From Alkalibacillus haloalkaliphilus (GTDB taxonomy: Bacteria; Bacillota; Bacilli; Bacillales; Alkalibacillaceae): a stretch of 64,000 nt of DNA. Positions 52,674 through 62,391 of the stretch are shown here, piece after piece. The stretch spans positions 1 to 64,000 of the forward strand of contig NZ_BJYA01000014.1 of the NCBI RefSeq assembly GCF_007991275.1, given 5' to 3'. The notes below the pieces were generated by a model that was given only the letters and a program-made list of their open reading frames with translations, did no database searches and was not told where the DNA came from. The translations under genes were made by a program, and so were the position numbers. Position 1 is the stretch's first letter. Every line of letters starts with the position of its first letter.

Positions 52674-53801
52674 ATGAAGAAATTAGTCGCAGCAGTCGGA
52701 ACGTTAGCACTACTTACAGCACCCTTACAAACAGGATTTGCAGCAGAGAGTGAACAAAAAAGTGAGGACTACTTAGTTAAATTCAACGGACCAGCTGAGC
52801 AAGGATTATTAGAAGCGTTTGGTGTTGAGGATGAAGATGTTTTACATGCTTATGAGTTACTCCCCGTATATCATATTAACTTATCTGAAAACCAAGCTAA
52901 CGGTTTAGAAAATCATCCGCAAGTTGAGTTCGTTGAAGAAAATGCTGAAGCTGAAGCATTATCACAAACAGAACCTTGGGGTGTTCCTCACGTTCAAGGT
53001 AATGATGCCCAAGAAGAAGGGCATACAGGTGAAGGTGTCAGCGTTGCTGTATTAGACACTGGTATTGACAACACTCATGAAGACCTTAATGTAGCTGGTG
53101 GTTATTCCGTTTTTGACGATGCAGAAAATAGTGACCCGTATTATGACGCTAATGGTCACGGAACACACGTAGCTGGAACGGTAGCAGCCCTAGACAACGA
53201 CCTTGGCGTTATTGGCGTAGCACCGGAAACGGACGTATACGCTGTGAAAGTGTTAGACAATAACGGTAGTGGTTCTTACGCTGGTATTGCTGAAGGTATT
53301 GAATGGGCAATCCAAAATGATATGGACATTATTAACATGAGCCTAGGTGGATCTCAAAGCTCTGATATATTAGAAGATTATACCGACCTAGCTTATGATG
53401 AAGGTAGCTTAGTCGTTGCAGCAGCTGGAAATGATGGTAACCGTGGTGGTAACAACGAAACTGTAGGTTATCCTGCAAATTATGAATCAGCTATGGCCGT
53501 TGCTGCAGTTGATGAAAACAATGATCGCGCTACATTCTCAAGCACTGGTGATGCTGTTGAAATTGCAGCACCAGGTGTTGATGTCCTAAGTACAGTACCT
53601 GGTGATGGGTATGACTCATTTAGCGGTACATCAATGGCTGCCCCTCACGTTGCAGGTGTTGCAGCTCAAGTTTGGCAAACAAAACCTGAACTTACAAATG
53701 AAGAATTACGCTCCCTCCTTAACGATACTGCATTGGATTTAGGACCAGCACACCAATATGGTCATGGCCTTGTCCAATCGTTAGATGCTATTCAAGAGTA
53801 A
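52674..53801 (+). CDS. Secreted subtilisin (S8A), tandem copy 1
   Basis: 375 residues with AAAGGAGG before ATG. Signal peptide 1-24 (ends GFAA), I9 propeptide to about residue 100 (YLVKFNGPAEQGLLEAF ... [12 protein letters not shown]), then the protease: Asp in VAVLDTGIDN, His in [10 protein letters not shown], Asn in AAAGNDGN, Ser in SGTSMAAPHVAG. Size and motifs are those of true alkaline subtilisins. It scavenges protein outside the cell. The mature part is acidic, as in halotolerant proteases. It has its own terminator, unlike copies 2 and 3, which are close together. Confidence 0.95.
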   Translation: MKKLVAAVGTLALLTAPLQTGFAAESEQKSEDYLVKFNGPAEQGLLEAFGVEDEDVLHAYELLPVYHINLSENQANGLENHPQVEFVEENAEAEALSQTEPWGVPHVQGNDAQEEGHTGEGVSVAVLDTGIDNTHEDLNVAGGYSVFDDAENSDPYYDANGHGTHVAGTVAALDNDLGVIGVAPETDVYAVKVLDNNGSGSYAGIAEGIEWAIQNDMDIINMSLGGSQSSDILEDYTDLAYDEGSLVVAAAGNDGNRGGNNETVGYPANYESAMAVAAVDENNDRATFSSTGDAVEIAAPGVDVLSTVPGDGYDSFSGTSMAAPHVAGVAAQVWQTKPELTNEELRSLLNDTALDLGPAHQYGHGLVQSLDAIQE

Positions 53802-53819
53802 TTTTGATTAACCCTTCCC

Positions 53820-53851
53820 CACCTACCCTTTTTATAAGGGTAGGTTTTTTT
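53820..53851 (+). terminator. Terminator of subtilisin gene 1
   Basis: 10-bp perfect stem ACCTACCCTT/AAGGGTAGGT followed by TTTTTTTC. The 380 bp after it (53852-54230) are AT-rich and I see no gene or clear element there. Confidence 0.93.
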
Positions 53852-54230
53852 CATAAAATGTCCTAGTAGTATACTTAGTTATGTTATACATTATTTTACA
53901 GTTTACCTACTAAATGACCTATGTTTTAACCTACAAACCTTTTAGTCTGTCTACTTAAACCGATATATTTACCGAAACACTACAATGTATCTATCCTTTA
54001 AAATGTAAAATAGTTTTTTTAGTTACATATTTACTAAATTATAATTAATTCCTCGCAAACACTCGTTCTACAATAAATCCATTTAAAATGACTAAAATTA
54101 TACACACAGTACACATTCCCTCGTTAATATCCAATTACTTTCACAAATTATAATTACCACATTATGGAATAATTTTGTAGGTTAATAGTTTCACTTATAC
54201 GGCTGGACACAAACCTTCCCATTCTCCATT

Positions 54231-54301
54231 TCATCCTTTTTAACCATTAACGCGACACAGTTATTTATGCTAATATTTAGATGATTTTGAATTAGGAGGT
54301 G
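54231..54301 (+). promoter_or_regulatory. Conserved promoter/leader block of subtilisin gene 2
   Basis: Partner of the block at 52514-52585 with TCATCC, ACCATTAAC, TGCTAATATTT and AGGAGGTG in the same order and spacing. The real start is 144 bp further on. Confidence 0.65.
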
Positions 54302-54444
54302 CAAAAAGAAGCGTTATAAGTTTTACCTAAAGAGCTCTGTTATTCTTCTATTTATATACACCCTTTCACCCTACTTAATTTCCTGCATTCTCTTCAACAG
54401 AAAATTTGGTTATGCAGAGCATACCAATTTTAGAGGAGGATCTC

Positions 54445-55572
54445 ATGAAAAAGCTTCTTATTGTTTTAAGTACCATTCTATTATTGTTCATCCCCTTCCA
54501 ACACGTGTTTGCAGCTGAAACGCAAGAAGAGAAATCTGATTACCTGGTGATGTTCGACGGACCTGCTAAATCAGGAATTTTAAAAGCGTTCGGTGTAGAT
54601 GACGAAGATGTTTTACACAGCTTTGATTTACTTCCTGTTTATCACCTCAACTTAACTGACGGGCAAGCAAACGGTCTACAAAACCACCCTCACATTGAGC
54701 ATGTCGAAAGTAACGCTGATGCTAAGGCGTTTAGTCAAACTGTTCCTTGGGGTGTCCCACACGTACAAGGGACTACTGCCCAAGATGCTGGTTATACTGG
54801 GAATGGTGTTAAAGTAGCCATTTTAGATACTGGGATTGATGCTTCTCATGAAGATTTAAACGTTGTTGGTGGTTATTCTGTTTTTGATGACAGTGCTAAC
54901 AACGACCCATTCTATGATGGCAGTGGTCACGGTACACATGTAGCTGGTACAGTCGCGGCTTTAGACAACAATGTCGGTGTTCTAGGTGTAGCACCTCAAT
55001 CTGACCTATATGCTGTTAAAGTACTAAATAATAGTGGTAGCGGTTCTTACGCTGGTATTGCTGAAGGTCTAGAGTGGTCCATTCAAAATGATATGGACAT
55101 TGTAAATATGAGTTTAGGTGGCTCTCAAAGTTCATCAATTTTAGAGGCATACACAGACTTAGCAAATGATGAAGGCGTATTAGTTGTAGCAGCTGCAGGT
55201 AATAGTGGCAACCGCGGTGGAAACAATGACTCAGTGGGCTATCCTGCAAAATATGACTCAGCTATTGCTGTTGCAGCAATAGATCAAAACAACAACCGCG
55301 CCACATTCTCTAGTACAGGACCAGCTGTAGAGCTTTCTGCACCTGGTGTGAACGTTTTAAGTACTGTTCCTGGAGACAACTATGACTCTTATAATGGTAC
55401 ATCAATGGCTGCACCCCATGTAGCAGGTGTTGCAGCACAAGTTTGGGATGCAAAACCTCATTTATCTAATACTGAACTGCGTGAATTACTGCAACAAACT
55501 GCTCAAAACCTTGGACCTTCACACCGTTACGGTCATGGGTTAGTTCAGTCTTTTGAAGCAATCTCTCACTAG
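54445..55572 (+). CDS. Secreted subtilisin (S8A), tandem copy 2
   Basis: 375 residues from ATG 54445 with GAGGAGGA 5-6 nt upstream; the open frame reaches 39 nt further but without a site. Signal peptide 1-24, I9 propeptide, and intact triad: Asp in [10 protein letters not shown], His in [10 protein letters not shown], Asn in AAAGNSGN, Ser in NGTSMAAPHVAG. Very similar to copy 1 throughout (GSGSYAGIAEG, MSLGGSQSS), so a recent duplication. Copy 3 follows 41 bp downstream and is probably on the same mRNA. Confidence 0.95.
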   Translation: MKKLLIVLSTILLLFIPFQHVFAAETQEEKSDYLVMFDGPAKSGILKAFGVDDEDVLHSFDLLPVYHLNLTDGQANGLQNHPHIEHVESNADAKAFSQTVPWGVPHVQGTTAQDAGYTGNGVKVAILDTGIDASHEDLNVVGGYSVFDDSANNDPFYDGSGHGTHVAGTVAALDNNVGVLGVAPQSDLYAVKVLNNSGSGSYAGIAEGLEWSIQNDMDIVNMSLGGSQSSSILEAYTDLANDEGVLVVAAAGNSGNRGGNNDSVGYPAKYDSAIAVAAIDQNNNRATFSSTGPAVELSAPGVNVLSTVPGDNYDSYNGTSMAAPHVAGVAAQVWDAKPHLSNTELRELLQQTAQNLGPSHRYGHGLVQSFEAISH

Positions 55573-55613
55573 ACTTAAACATAATCTATAAATCTTAAAT
55601 TAGGAGTGTTTAA

Positions 55614-56738
55614 ATGAAGAAGTTTTTAATTGCGTTTTTGACTGTAGCGATTTTATTCGCGCTACAAGTTACTGTTTCAGCTGATAGTTCGAATGAAAAA
55701 GACGATTATTTAATCATGTTTGATGGTCCAGCAGAAAAAGGAATCTTGCAGTCTTTTGATGTTGAGGAAGACGATATTCTATTTAAGTCAGAGATTTTGC
55801 CAGTCTATCATATTGAGTTAACAGAAAAACAAGCTAGATTAGTTGATAATCACCCACAAATTAAGCATATAGAGGAAAATGCTGAGGCTGAGGCTTACTA
55901 TCAAGATGTACCGTATGGCATTCAATCTGTTCAAGCAACTGACGTTCACCCCTTTGGTTACTATGGTCAAGGTGTTGATGTTGCGATTTTAGATACAGGA
56001 ATTGATGCTAGCCATGAAGATTTAAATGTTTCTGGTGGACACTCTGTCTTTAGTAACTGGCCAGAAAGTGATCCGTATTATGATGGGAGTGGTCACGGTA
56101 CACATGTTGCTGGGACAGTTGCCGCTTTAGATAATAACCTTGGCGTTCTAGGCGTTGCACCACAAGCTAATTTATATGCGGTTAAAGTATTAGATAGTAA
56201 CGGTGGCGGTTCATACTCTGGCATTGCCCAAGGGATTGAATGGTCAATCATAAATAACATGGACATTATTAACATGTCTTTAGGTGGACCAACTCATTCA
56301 TCAATCTTACAGGCATACAGTGATTATGCTTACAACCAAGGTATTTTAGTCGTAGCTGCTGCGGGTAATAGCGGTAACGCTTGGGGATCTGGCGATAACG
56401 TAGGATATCCAGCACAATATGATTCAGTTATGGCTGTTGCAGCCGTTGACCAAAATGAAAATCGCGCTTCATTCTCAAGTACTGGACCTGCCGTCGAAAT
56501 CTCAGCACCTGGTGTTGACGTTTTAAGCACATATCCTAACAACAACTACTCATCTTTAAACGGTACTTCAATGGCATCACCTCATGTTGCTGGTGTTGCT
56601 GCACTTGTATGGCACTATAGACCTCATTATTCGAACGCTCAACTAAGAAGTGTTCTAAACCAAACAGCTAAACCTTTAGGTAGTGGAAACCATTACGGTA
56701 ACGGATTAATTCAAGCCTACGACGCGATGGTCCATTAA
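55614..56738 (+). CDS. Secreted subtilisin (S8A), tandem copy 3, more diverged
   Basis: 374 residues with AGGAGTG before ATG. Signal peptide 1-23, I9 propeptide ([15 protein letters not shown]), triad intact: Asp in [10 protein letters not shown], His in [10 protein letters not shown], Asn in AAAGNSGN, Ser in [12 protein letters not shown]. It differs from copies 1 and 2 around the substrate cleft ([32 protein letters not shown]) and is richer in Tyr/Trp/Asn. It has no conserved leader of its own, so it depends on copy 2's promoter. Confidence 0.95.
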   Translation: MKKFLIAFLTVAILFALQVTVSADSSNEKDDYLIMFDGPAEKGILQSFDVEEDDILFKSEILPVYHIELTEKQARLVDNHPQIKHIEENAEAEAYYQDVPYGIQSVQATDVHPFGYYGQGVDVAILDTGIDASHEDLNVSGGHSVFSNWPESDPYYDGSGHGTHVAGTVAALDNNLGVLGVAPQANLYAVKVLDSNGGGSYSGIAQGIEWSIINNMDIINMSLGGPTHSSILQAYSDYAYNQGILVVAAAGNSGNAWGSGDNVGYPAQYDSVMAVAAVDQNENRASFSSTGPAVEISAPGVDVLSTYPNNNYSSLNGTSMASPHVAGVAALVWHYRPHYSNAQLRSVLNQTAKPLGSGNHYGNGLIQAYDAMVH

Positions 56739-56745
56739 AATATAT

Positions 56746-56780
56746 AAAGGATGCCGCACCACTTGCGGCATCCTTTTTAA
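56746..56780. terminator. Bidirectional terminator after the subtilisin cluster
   Basis: 13-bp perfect stem AAAGGATGCCGCA/TGCGGCATCCTTT, loop CCACT, then TTTAATT; also ends the convergent amidase gene. Confidence 0.93.
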
Positions 56781-58213
56781 TTGGCACTTTGCATTAACTG
56801 TGCATTTAGTTCCTCATATTTGTAAAACCAAGGTTTAGCTTGCTCAATTTGGCTCGCAAGTTGAAAGAGAAGATGATCTTCACCTACATTAGCTTTGAAC
56901 TGCATCCCAATCGGTACATTGTCATCTGTCCAATAGCCAGGCACACTCATAGCAGGTTGTCCTGTTGCATTAGCAATCGGTGTGAAACTACAATAGCTAA
57001 CCATATTATTCGTTAAAGCTTCAATTGATTCTTGCTTTAACTCCCCTGTTTTAACAGGAACTCTATTCAATACAGGTGTAAGAAGAAGGTCGTACTGTCC
57101 ATACAGTGACAAGAATTTCTTCGATTCTAGCTGTAGCATGACACGTGCTTCTTCATAGTCAAAAGCTGTCATCTGTTTTCCTGCTTTATAAATCTCATAT
57201 GATAAAGCTTCTAATTTATCCATTGAAGGCTCTTGTCCTGTCATTTTACTTAAATGATCTATTGCGACAGCGCCTGAACCTGCCCATATTTTGATAAAGT
57301 TTTCTGTATAAGAATTAAAACTCATTGGTACTGTTACCTCTTCAACTTCATGTCCTAAGTCAGAAAGTAATTTAACCATCTGATCGAATGCTTTTTTTGT
57401 TTCCTCATCGATGGTGACTTGTCCATTCCAATCAGGAGTAACCCCAATTCTCAACACTCTAGGCTCCTTTTGTGTTGAGCTTAAAAACGTCTTACTCGTT
57501 TCATAAGTCGGGTAAAGTTCTAAGTCTGTCCCACCCTTAATAACATCTAATAAAGCTGCACTATCACGAACAGAACGTGTGACAGCATGATTGACGGATA
57601 TTTGATTAATATATGGTGAAATTGGTATTTGCCCTCGTGATGGTTTAAAGCCAAATAAGCCACAAGTTGATGCTGGCATTCTTATTGAACCGCCACCATC
57701 ATTAGCATGTGCAAAAGGGACCATTCCTGCTGCCACAGCCGCTGCCGAACCACCACTCGACCCACCTGGTGAACGAGTTAATTCCCAAGGGTTGTGAGCA
57801 GGGCCGTGCAATTCAGGTTCAGTAATAGGCAAAAAGCCAAACTCAGGTGTATTCGTTTTTCCAAGAAAGTTCAAGCCCGCTTCACGGTACCTTTGAACAA
57901 AGACGTCATCTTCTTTAGCAACAAAACCTTCTTGGAGCTTTGATCCATTCGTGAAAGGTTCATTAGCAATTGGATTAAGGTCTTTAATTAACAAAGGAAG
58001 ACCGGCTAATGGATGATCGACATTTTGCTTTTCATTAGATTGCGAGATAGCTTGGTCAAACATCGGGTGAACAACAGCATTGAGTATCGGATTTAACATC
58101 TTAATACGATCTATGTAGTAGCTTGTCATTTCACTCACTGATACTTCACCACGATTAATTAATTCTTTTTGTGCTAAAGCATCACATTTATTTAATTCGT
58201 TTAAGTCCTCCAT
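56777..58213 (-). CDS. Amidase-signature family hydrolase
   Basis: 478 residues from ATG 58213. The Ser-cisSer-Lys triad is visible: Lys in [17 protein letters not shown], and the serines in [20 protein letters not shown] with [20 protein letters not shown]. It hydrolyses small amides; close homologues in bacilli are annotated as amidases of unknown substrate, and it is not GatA (no gatCB neighbours). Starts 15 bp after a 42-residue ORF and seems to end the desK-desR-peptidase run. Confidence 0.93.
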   Translation of the reverse strand: MEDLNELNKCDALAQKELINRGEVSVSEMTSYYIDRIKMLNPILNAVVHPMFDQAISQSNEKQNVDHPLAGLPLLIKDLNPIANEPFTNGSKLQEGFVAKEDDVFVQRYREAGLNFLGKTNTPEFGFLPITEPELHGPAHNPWELTRSPGGSSGGSAAAVAAGMVPFAHANDGGGSIRMPASTCGLFGFKPSRGQIPISPYINQISVNHAVTRSVRDSAALLDVIKGGTDLELYPTYETSKTFLSSTQKEPRVLRIGVTPDWNGQVTIDEETKKAFDQMVKLLSDLGHEVEEVTVPMSFNSYTENFIKIWAGSGAVAIDHLSKMTGQEPSMDKLEALSYEIYKAGKQMTAFDYEEARVMLQLESKKFLSLYGQYDLLLTPVLNRVPVKTGELKQESIEALTNNMVSYCSFTPIANATGQPAMSVPGYWTDDNVPIGMQFKANVGEDHLLFQLASQIEQAKPWFYKYEELNAQLMQSAN

Positions 58214-58227
58214 AAATACACCCCACT

Positions 58228-58356
58228 TCAAAAAATGCTTCGAACTAGTGCTATGATTAACCTCGGAATAACTAACAACACATCAATGGACGTTAAGAGA
58301 AACTCCGTAAACCTGGACCTTGTTCTCTTTTCCTTACCTTTAAACTTCATCCCCAT
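58228..58356 (-). CDS. Unannotated 42-residue basic membrane peptide
   Basis: An ATG at 58356 with GGAGGG 8 nt upstream opens 42 codons to TGA at 58228. The first 15 residues hold many Lys/Arg (MGMKFKGKEKRTRSR) and are followed by a hydrophobic helix (FLLTSIDVLLVIPRLIIALV). It fills the gap between the P1 peptidase (14 bp) and amidase (14 bp) genes exactly, so it is part of that transcript. Possible small membrane regulator; no family recognised. Confidence 0.65.
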   Translation of the reverse strand: MGMKFKGKEKRTRSRFTEFLLTSIDVLLVIPRLIIALVRSIF

Positions 58357-58370
58357 TCAATGCTCCCTCC

Positions 58371-59408
58371 TTAAATGATACCTTCTATATAATTAGATAA
58401 CGAATGGAGCGTTATTTCATTTCGTCCAGTTACTGCCTCAGCCATAACCATTGAATTTAAAATTGCTTCTTCAGTTGCATCAGCGACTGCTTGAAAAGCT
58501 TGGTCCAAATCATTCTCGTGGACAACTGACATTTGGGTTACACTAGAGGAATGTGGAACACGATTAGCTGTTGAGTATCCTATAGCGACATCACCACTAC
58601 CATTCCCCATAAATGAACCCGTCCTACTTAAACCATTACCTGTTCGCTTAACTATTCTTTTTAATTGCTGAGAAGTAACAGGTAAATCGGTTGCTACAAT
58701 CATCATTATGGATCCTTTGTCAGTCTCATCAATTTCACTGTTAAACTGATCTTTTAATTGCATCCCCACTTGTTTACCATTTAGCCGGAATTCTTCTAAC
58801 TTCCCAAAATTAGATAAAACTAAGATCCCAAAGGTGTAATCACCATGTTCATATGTAAGCTTACGAGAGGATGTACCAATTCCACCTTTCAATCCGAAAC
58901 ATTTCATGCCACGACCTGCACCGACACTACCTTCGACAACCTCTTCTTGTGCACTTTGTAGCGCCTTGAACGCATCTTCCTCTGATAGTTGAAGGCTTCG
59001 AATGTTATTTAATACCATATCATTACACTCGCCAACAACTGGGTTCACTGTACCTGTTGTATTCCCAATTGTTTCGTCTTGTTCTAACATATAACGCACA
59101 AGTGCTGTCGTACACGTCCCTACACTTAACGTATTCGTTAGTAAAATTGGCGTCTCTAACGTACCTAATTCATTCAATTGAACAAGGCCTGTCGTCTTTC
59201 CAAAACCGTTAAAAACATGGCTTGCTGCGATCAGTTTGTTTTGAAACAAGTTATCATTAGCCGGAATTATGGCTGTTACACCTGTTTGAACTTCACCAGA
59301 ACTAATCGTTTCATGGCCAACTTTCACACCTTCTACATCTGTAATTTCATTTCGTTTGCCAGTCGGAAGTGTTCCTATATTAATACCGTAATCTCGGATT
59401 CTTTTCAT
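58371..59408 (-). CDS. P1-family (DmpA/BapA-like) peptidase
   Basis: 345 residues from ATG 59408, which overlaps the desR stop as ATGA and has AAGGATGG upstream. N-terminal GTLPTGKRNEITDVEGVKVGH, middle SHVFNGFGKTTGLVQLNELG and GSVGAGRGMKCFGLKGGIGTSSR match DmpA aminopeptidases; these self-cleave before the nucleophile Ser in GIGTSS. It releases N-terminal or beta-peptide residues from small peptides or amides. Coupling to desR is unusual. Confidence 0.92.
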   Translation of the reverse strand: MKRIRDYGINIGTLPTGKRNEITDVEGVKVGHETISSGEVQTGVTAIIPANDNLFQNKLIAASHVFNGFGKTTGLVQLNELGTLETPILLTNTLSVGTCTTALVRYMLEQDETIGNTTGTVNPVVGECNDMVLNNIRSLQLSEEDAFKALQSAQEEVVEGSVGAGRGMKCFGLKGGIGTSSRKLTYEHGDYTFGILVLSNFGKLEEFRLNGKQVGMQLKDQFNSEIDETDKGSIMMIVATDLPVTSQQLKRIVKRTGNGLSRTGSFMGNGSGDVAIGYSTANRVPHSSSVTQMSVVHENDLDQAFQAVADATEEAILNSMVMAEAVTGRNEITLHSLSNYIEGII

Positions 59409-60007
59409 GATGATAGCCATCCTTTTTCTTTTACCTTTGAAATAGCCTCGATCCGGTTGCTTACTTCAAGCTTATCAAAAACGATTGAAATATAATTTCT
59501 AACCGTACCATGCGTTAAATATAACTCTTGGGCAATTTCTTTAGTGCTTTTACCTTCTGCTATTAACTTAACCACTTGCACTTCTCTTTCTGTAAGTGGA
59601 TTCACTTGGTCATAAGCCAAATCGATTAGCTCTGGGGCATACACTTTTCGCCCGTTCATAATTGTTCTAATCGAACTTGCTAATTCTTCACTCGGACCAT
59701 CTTTCAACAAGTATCCTGAAACACTAGCCTGACGCGCCCTTTCAAAGTAACCAGCTCTTGCGAAAGTCGTTAATATAATAACTTTGCAATTTTCTTCAAC
59801 TAACTCTTCTGCAGCATCAAGCCCGGTCTTCACAGGCATTTCAATGTCCATAATACAAATATCTGGTTTAAGTTCTTTAACCATTTGCACTGCTTCTTCA
59901 CCATTATGTGCTTTTCCTACAACTTCCATATCAGACTCTAAATCTAATAACGACCCTAATGCACCAAGGAGCATTCCTTGGTCTTCAGCTAATACTATTC
60001 GGATCAT
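59405..60007 (-). CDS. desR: Response regulator DesR
   Basis: 200 residues, NarL/LuxR type. The receiver has LAEDQGMLLGALGSLLDLE, phospho-acceptor Asp54 in CIMDIEMP, and TTFARAGYF; the HTH has LTEREVQVVKLIAEGKSTKEIA and HGTVRNYISIV. Sequence and length closely match B. subtilis DesR. It activates the desaturase gene when phosphorylated by DesK in the cold. Start overlaps the desK stop as ATGA. Confidence 0.95.
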   Translation of the reverse strand: MIRIVLAEDQGMLLGALGSLLDLESDMEVVGKAHNGEEAVQMVKELKPDICIMDIEMPVKTGLDAAEELVEENCKVIILTTFARAGYFERARQASVSGYLLKDGPSEELASSIRTIMNGRKVYAPELIDLAYDQVNPLTEREVQVVKLIAEGKSTKEIAQELYLTHGTVRNYISIVFDKLEVSNRIEAISKVKEKGWLSS

Positions 60008-61140
60008 CTAACCACCCCAGTATCATCTTGTTTAACTGCTTTCGGAATCAAGATCTTTAACATTGCACCTTGTTTTCCATTAACTTCAAGCACACCATTC
60101 ACAAATTCTAAACGTTCACGCATTCCACGAATACCACTATTAGACGACTCTAACACTTCATCAGGGATCCCCACTCCATTATCCTCAATGACTATTTCTA
60201 GCTGTTCAACTTTCTCAACAATTTTAATTTGGCAAAAAGTTGCCTGACTATGTTTCACTACATTAGTTACCGCTTCTTTCAAGCACATGCTTGCCACATC
60301 TTCTATTAATAATGGGGTATCTTTTAAACTGTGGTCACCTTCTATTTTGTACTCAATCTCTGCTGCATCTAACAATTGTTTAACGTGTTCAATTTCTTCC
60401 TCAAGCTTAATCCCCCTCATATCACTTACCATATCTCGCACTTCTTTTAGAGCGGTTCTAGCCGTTTGGTTTATATCTTGCATCTCCTCAATCGCTTTAT
60501 TTTGATCCACGGTGACCAACTTTCCAGCTAAGTCACTTTTCAAACCTATTAATGACAGCTTTTGTCCTAATGTGTCATGTAGATCACGGGCAATTCGTTG
60601 TCTTTCTTCAAAAACGATTAACTGAGAAATCTTCTGATTAGCATCTTCTAATTCACCTTCCAATTTCTCACGTTTAATTCGGTTGTATGTATTAAAGGGA
60701 AGTAGTACAACTCCGATCACTGTAATAATGATAAACGGTAATTGGGTAAAGAACAGCTCCGTTTGAGTGAAGAAGCTTCCATAAACAGCTGCCAATGTCG
60801 TTACTAAGTGAATGATATATAACGTTAAGAATCCCGCTTTCTGTTGAATGTTCCCGATGAAATAAGCTAAAAACAACGAAACGTAAACATAACCGTAAAA
60901 CAACGTCATTCCTACACTAATAACAATTTTAATTGAAACCCATACATATACTGGCCAACCGTCAGACATAAATGACAGACGATAAGCCAAAAAGAAAGTT
61001 AAAATGGATACTATTCCTAAAATGATTTCTACTAATGAATTTGATCTAAAAATGAAGAAAAACGGTAAAAAGCTAAAAATCACCCATACATATATATTTA
61101 AACTTAAATTGCGCGGTATAATATTGAACCAATTTTGCAT
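60004..61140 (-). CDS. desK: Sensor histidine kinase DesK
   Basis: 378 residues. Four or five membrane helices (about 18-35, 38-55, 66-95, 104-121, 133-150) form the thermosensor. A short coiled linker leads to the HisKA_3 helix with His188 in RQRIARDLHDTLGQKLSL, the same position as in B. subtilis DesK, and an HATPase domain (EAVTNVVKHSQ, IEDNGVGIP, GIRGMRERLEF). It senses membrane thickness and fluidity and controls DesR. Confidence 0.96.
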   Translation of the reverse strand: MQNWFNIIPRNLSLNIYVWVIFSFLPFFFIFRSNSLVEIILGIVSILTFFLAYRLSFMSDGWPVYVWVSIKIVISVGMTLFYGYVYVSLFLAYFIGNIQQKAGFLTLYIIHLVTTLAAVYGSFFTQTELFFTQLPFIIITVIGVVLLPFNTYNRIKREKLEGELEDANQKISQLIVFEERQRIARDLHDTLGQKLSLIGLKSDLAGKLVTVDQNKAIEEMQDINQTARTALKEVRDMVSDMRGIKLEEEIEHVKQLLDAAEIEYKIEGDHSLKDTPLLIEDVASMCLKEAVTNVVKHSQATFCQIKIVEKVEQLEIVIEDNGVGIPDEVLESSNSGIRGMRERLEFVNGVLEVNGKQGAMLKILIPKAVKQDDTGVVR

Positions 61141-61231
61141 CTACTAGGTCACCTGCTTCATTCTTCTTTATTTCATCATACCATTTTGTACCATTGATTT
61201 CTGCCATATATAACTGACTTAATGATGTTAT

Positions 61232-61268
61232 GTAAAAATAACCACCCCAAAAATATTAGGGTGGTTAA
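61232..61268 (-). terminator. Terminator between des and desK
   Basis: On the minus strand TAACCACCC pairs with GGGTGGTTA and is followed by TTTTTAC. It can end the des transcript before desKR. Confidence 0.85.
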
Positions 61269-61271
61269 TCT

Positions 61272-62291
61272 TTAGTAATTGACTGTTTGATTTTGGCGCA
61301 TGATTTGCTTAATTTCCTTAAAGCTTACGAACGTTTTCTTACGTTCATCATATAGTCTAAACTTAATTGACTTCAAGCTTGACCGTAACGTAATCGTTGT
61401 TGCTTGCTGTAATGGAGGTGTTTGTTCATGCACTGTTTCTAAGTGATAATTAGGTACTTTCGGGCTTAAATGGTGAACGTGATGGTAGCCAATATTGCCA
61501 GTTAACCATTGTAAAACTCGTGGCAACTTATAATAAGAACTTCCATCAATCGCTGCTTTTACGTAATCCCATTCTGATTCATCCTCAAAATAAGAATCCT
61601 CGAACTGGTGTTGAACGTAGAACAACCAAATACCTGCCATACCAGCAACAAACATAATCGTAAATTGAATAACGAAGAAAGCATAAAATCCTATTAACCA
61701 AATTAACAATAATGAAACACCTAGGATTGATACATTCGTTAAATATGTGTTTCGTCTTTCAGCTTTTTTGGCATCTTTACGATTCATACGGTTCGTAATA
61801 AACAACATATATATTGGACCTAACCCGAACATAACTATCGGGTTACGATACAAGCGGTATTGCAATCGCTGTAATGCTGATGAATTTAAATACTCATCCA
61901 CTGTCATAATCCATACATCACCAGTGCCACGTTTGTTTAGGTTACTACTCGTAGCGTGGTGAATCGCATGTTCTCTCTTCCACTTTGAATATGGAAACAT
62001 CGTTAATATACCGGTCACTGTTCCAACAAAGTTGTTTAACTTACGGTTTTTGAAGAAAGAGCCATGACAACAATCATGAAAAATAATAAATACTCGCACT
62101 AAAAATCCAGCTGCAATAATAGCAATCGGAATCGTGATCCAAACTGAAATTGATAAACTTAAGTATGCTAGTACCCACAATGCAAAGAAAGGTGGTAAAG
62201 TGTTAACCATTTGTTTTGAACTTGCTTTGTCATCTGCATCCTCAAAAGGACGAATTTTCTTTCTTAGCTCTGATAATTTTGCATTTGCCAT
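61272..62291 (-). CDS. des: Membrane fatty acid desaturase Des
   Basis: 339 residues. Three histidine boxes for the di-iron site: HDCCH (72-76), HAIHH (108-112) and HHVHH near residue 270. About four to six helices surround them. In B. subtilis Des introduces double bonds into membrane lipid acyl chains on cold shock. It lies directly upstream of desK and desR, the same order as in B. subtilis, and carries two palindromes upstream. Confidence 0.95.
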   Translation of the reverse strand: MANAKLSELRKKIRPFEDADDKASSKQMVNTLPPFFALWVLAYLSLSISVWITIPIAIIAAGFLVRVFIIFHDCCHGSFFKNRKLNNFVGTVTGILTMFPYSKWKREHAIHHATSSNLNKRGTGDVWIMTVDEYLNSSALQRLQYRLYRNPIVMFGLGPIYMLFITNRMNRKDAKKAERRNTYLTNVSILGVSLLLIWLIGFYAFFVIQFTIMFVAGMAGIWLFYVQHQFEDSYFEDESEWDYVKAAIDGSSYYKLPRVLQWLTGNIGYHHVHHLSPKVPNYHLETVHEQTPPLQQATTITLRSSLKSIKFRLYDERKKTFVSFKEIKQIMRQNQTVNY

Positions 62292-62351
62292 ATCTTCACC
62301 TCGTCGCTCATCTTTACTCTTATAATACGCTTTTGCCCCTCTTATTAAACA

Positions 62352-62391
62352 GTCATGAACGTCAGGACTTTAATATGACATTTGTCACATA
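62352..62391. promoter_or_regulatory. Two tandem palindromes upstream of des, candidate DesR sites
   Basis: An imperfect 17-bp palindrome GTCATGAACGTCAGGAC (62352-62368) is followed after 5 bp by TATGACATTTGTCACATA (62374-62391). They lie 60-100 bp upstream of the des start. DesR is known to bind two adjacent 17-bp sites before des in B. subtilis. Confidence 0.65.

Noticed and set aside
53852-54230. Search for a gene or RNA in the AT-rich gap between subtilisins 1 and 2
   Set aside because: No frame with a ribosome site, no clear stem or motif until the conserved leader at 54231.
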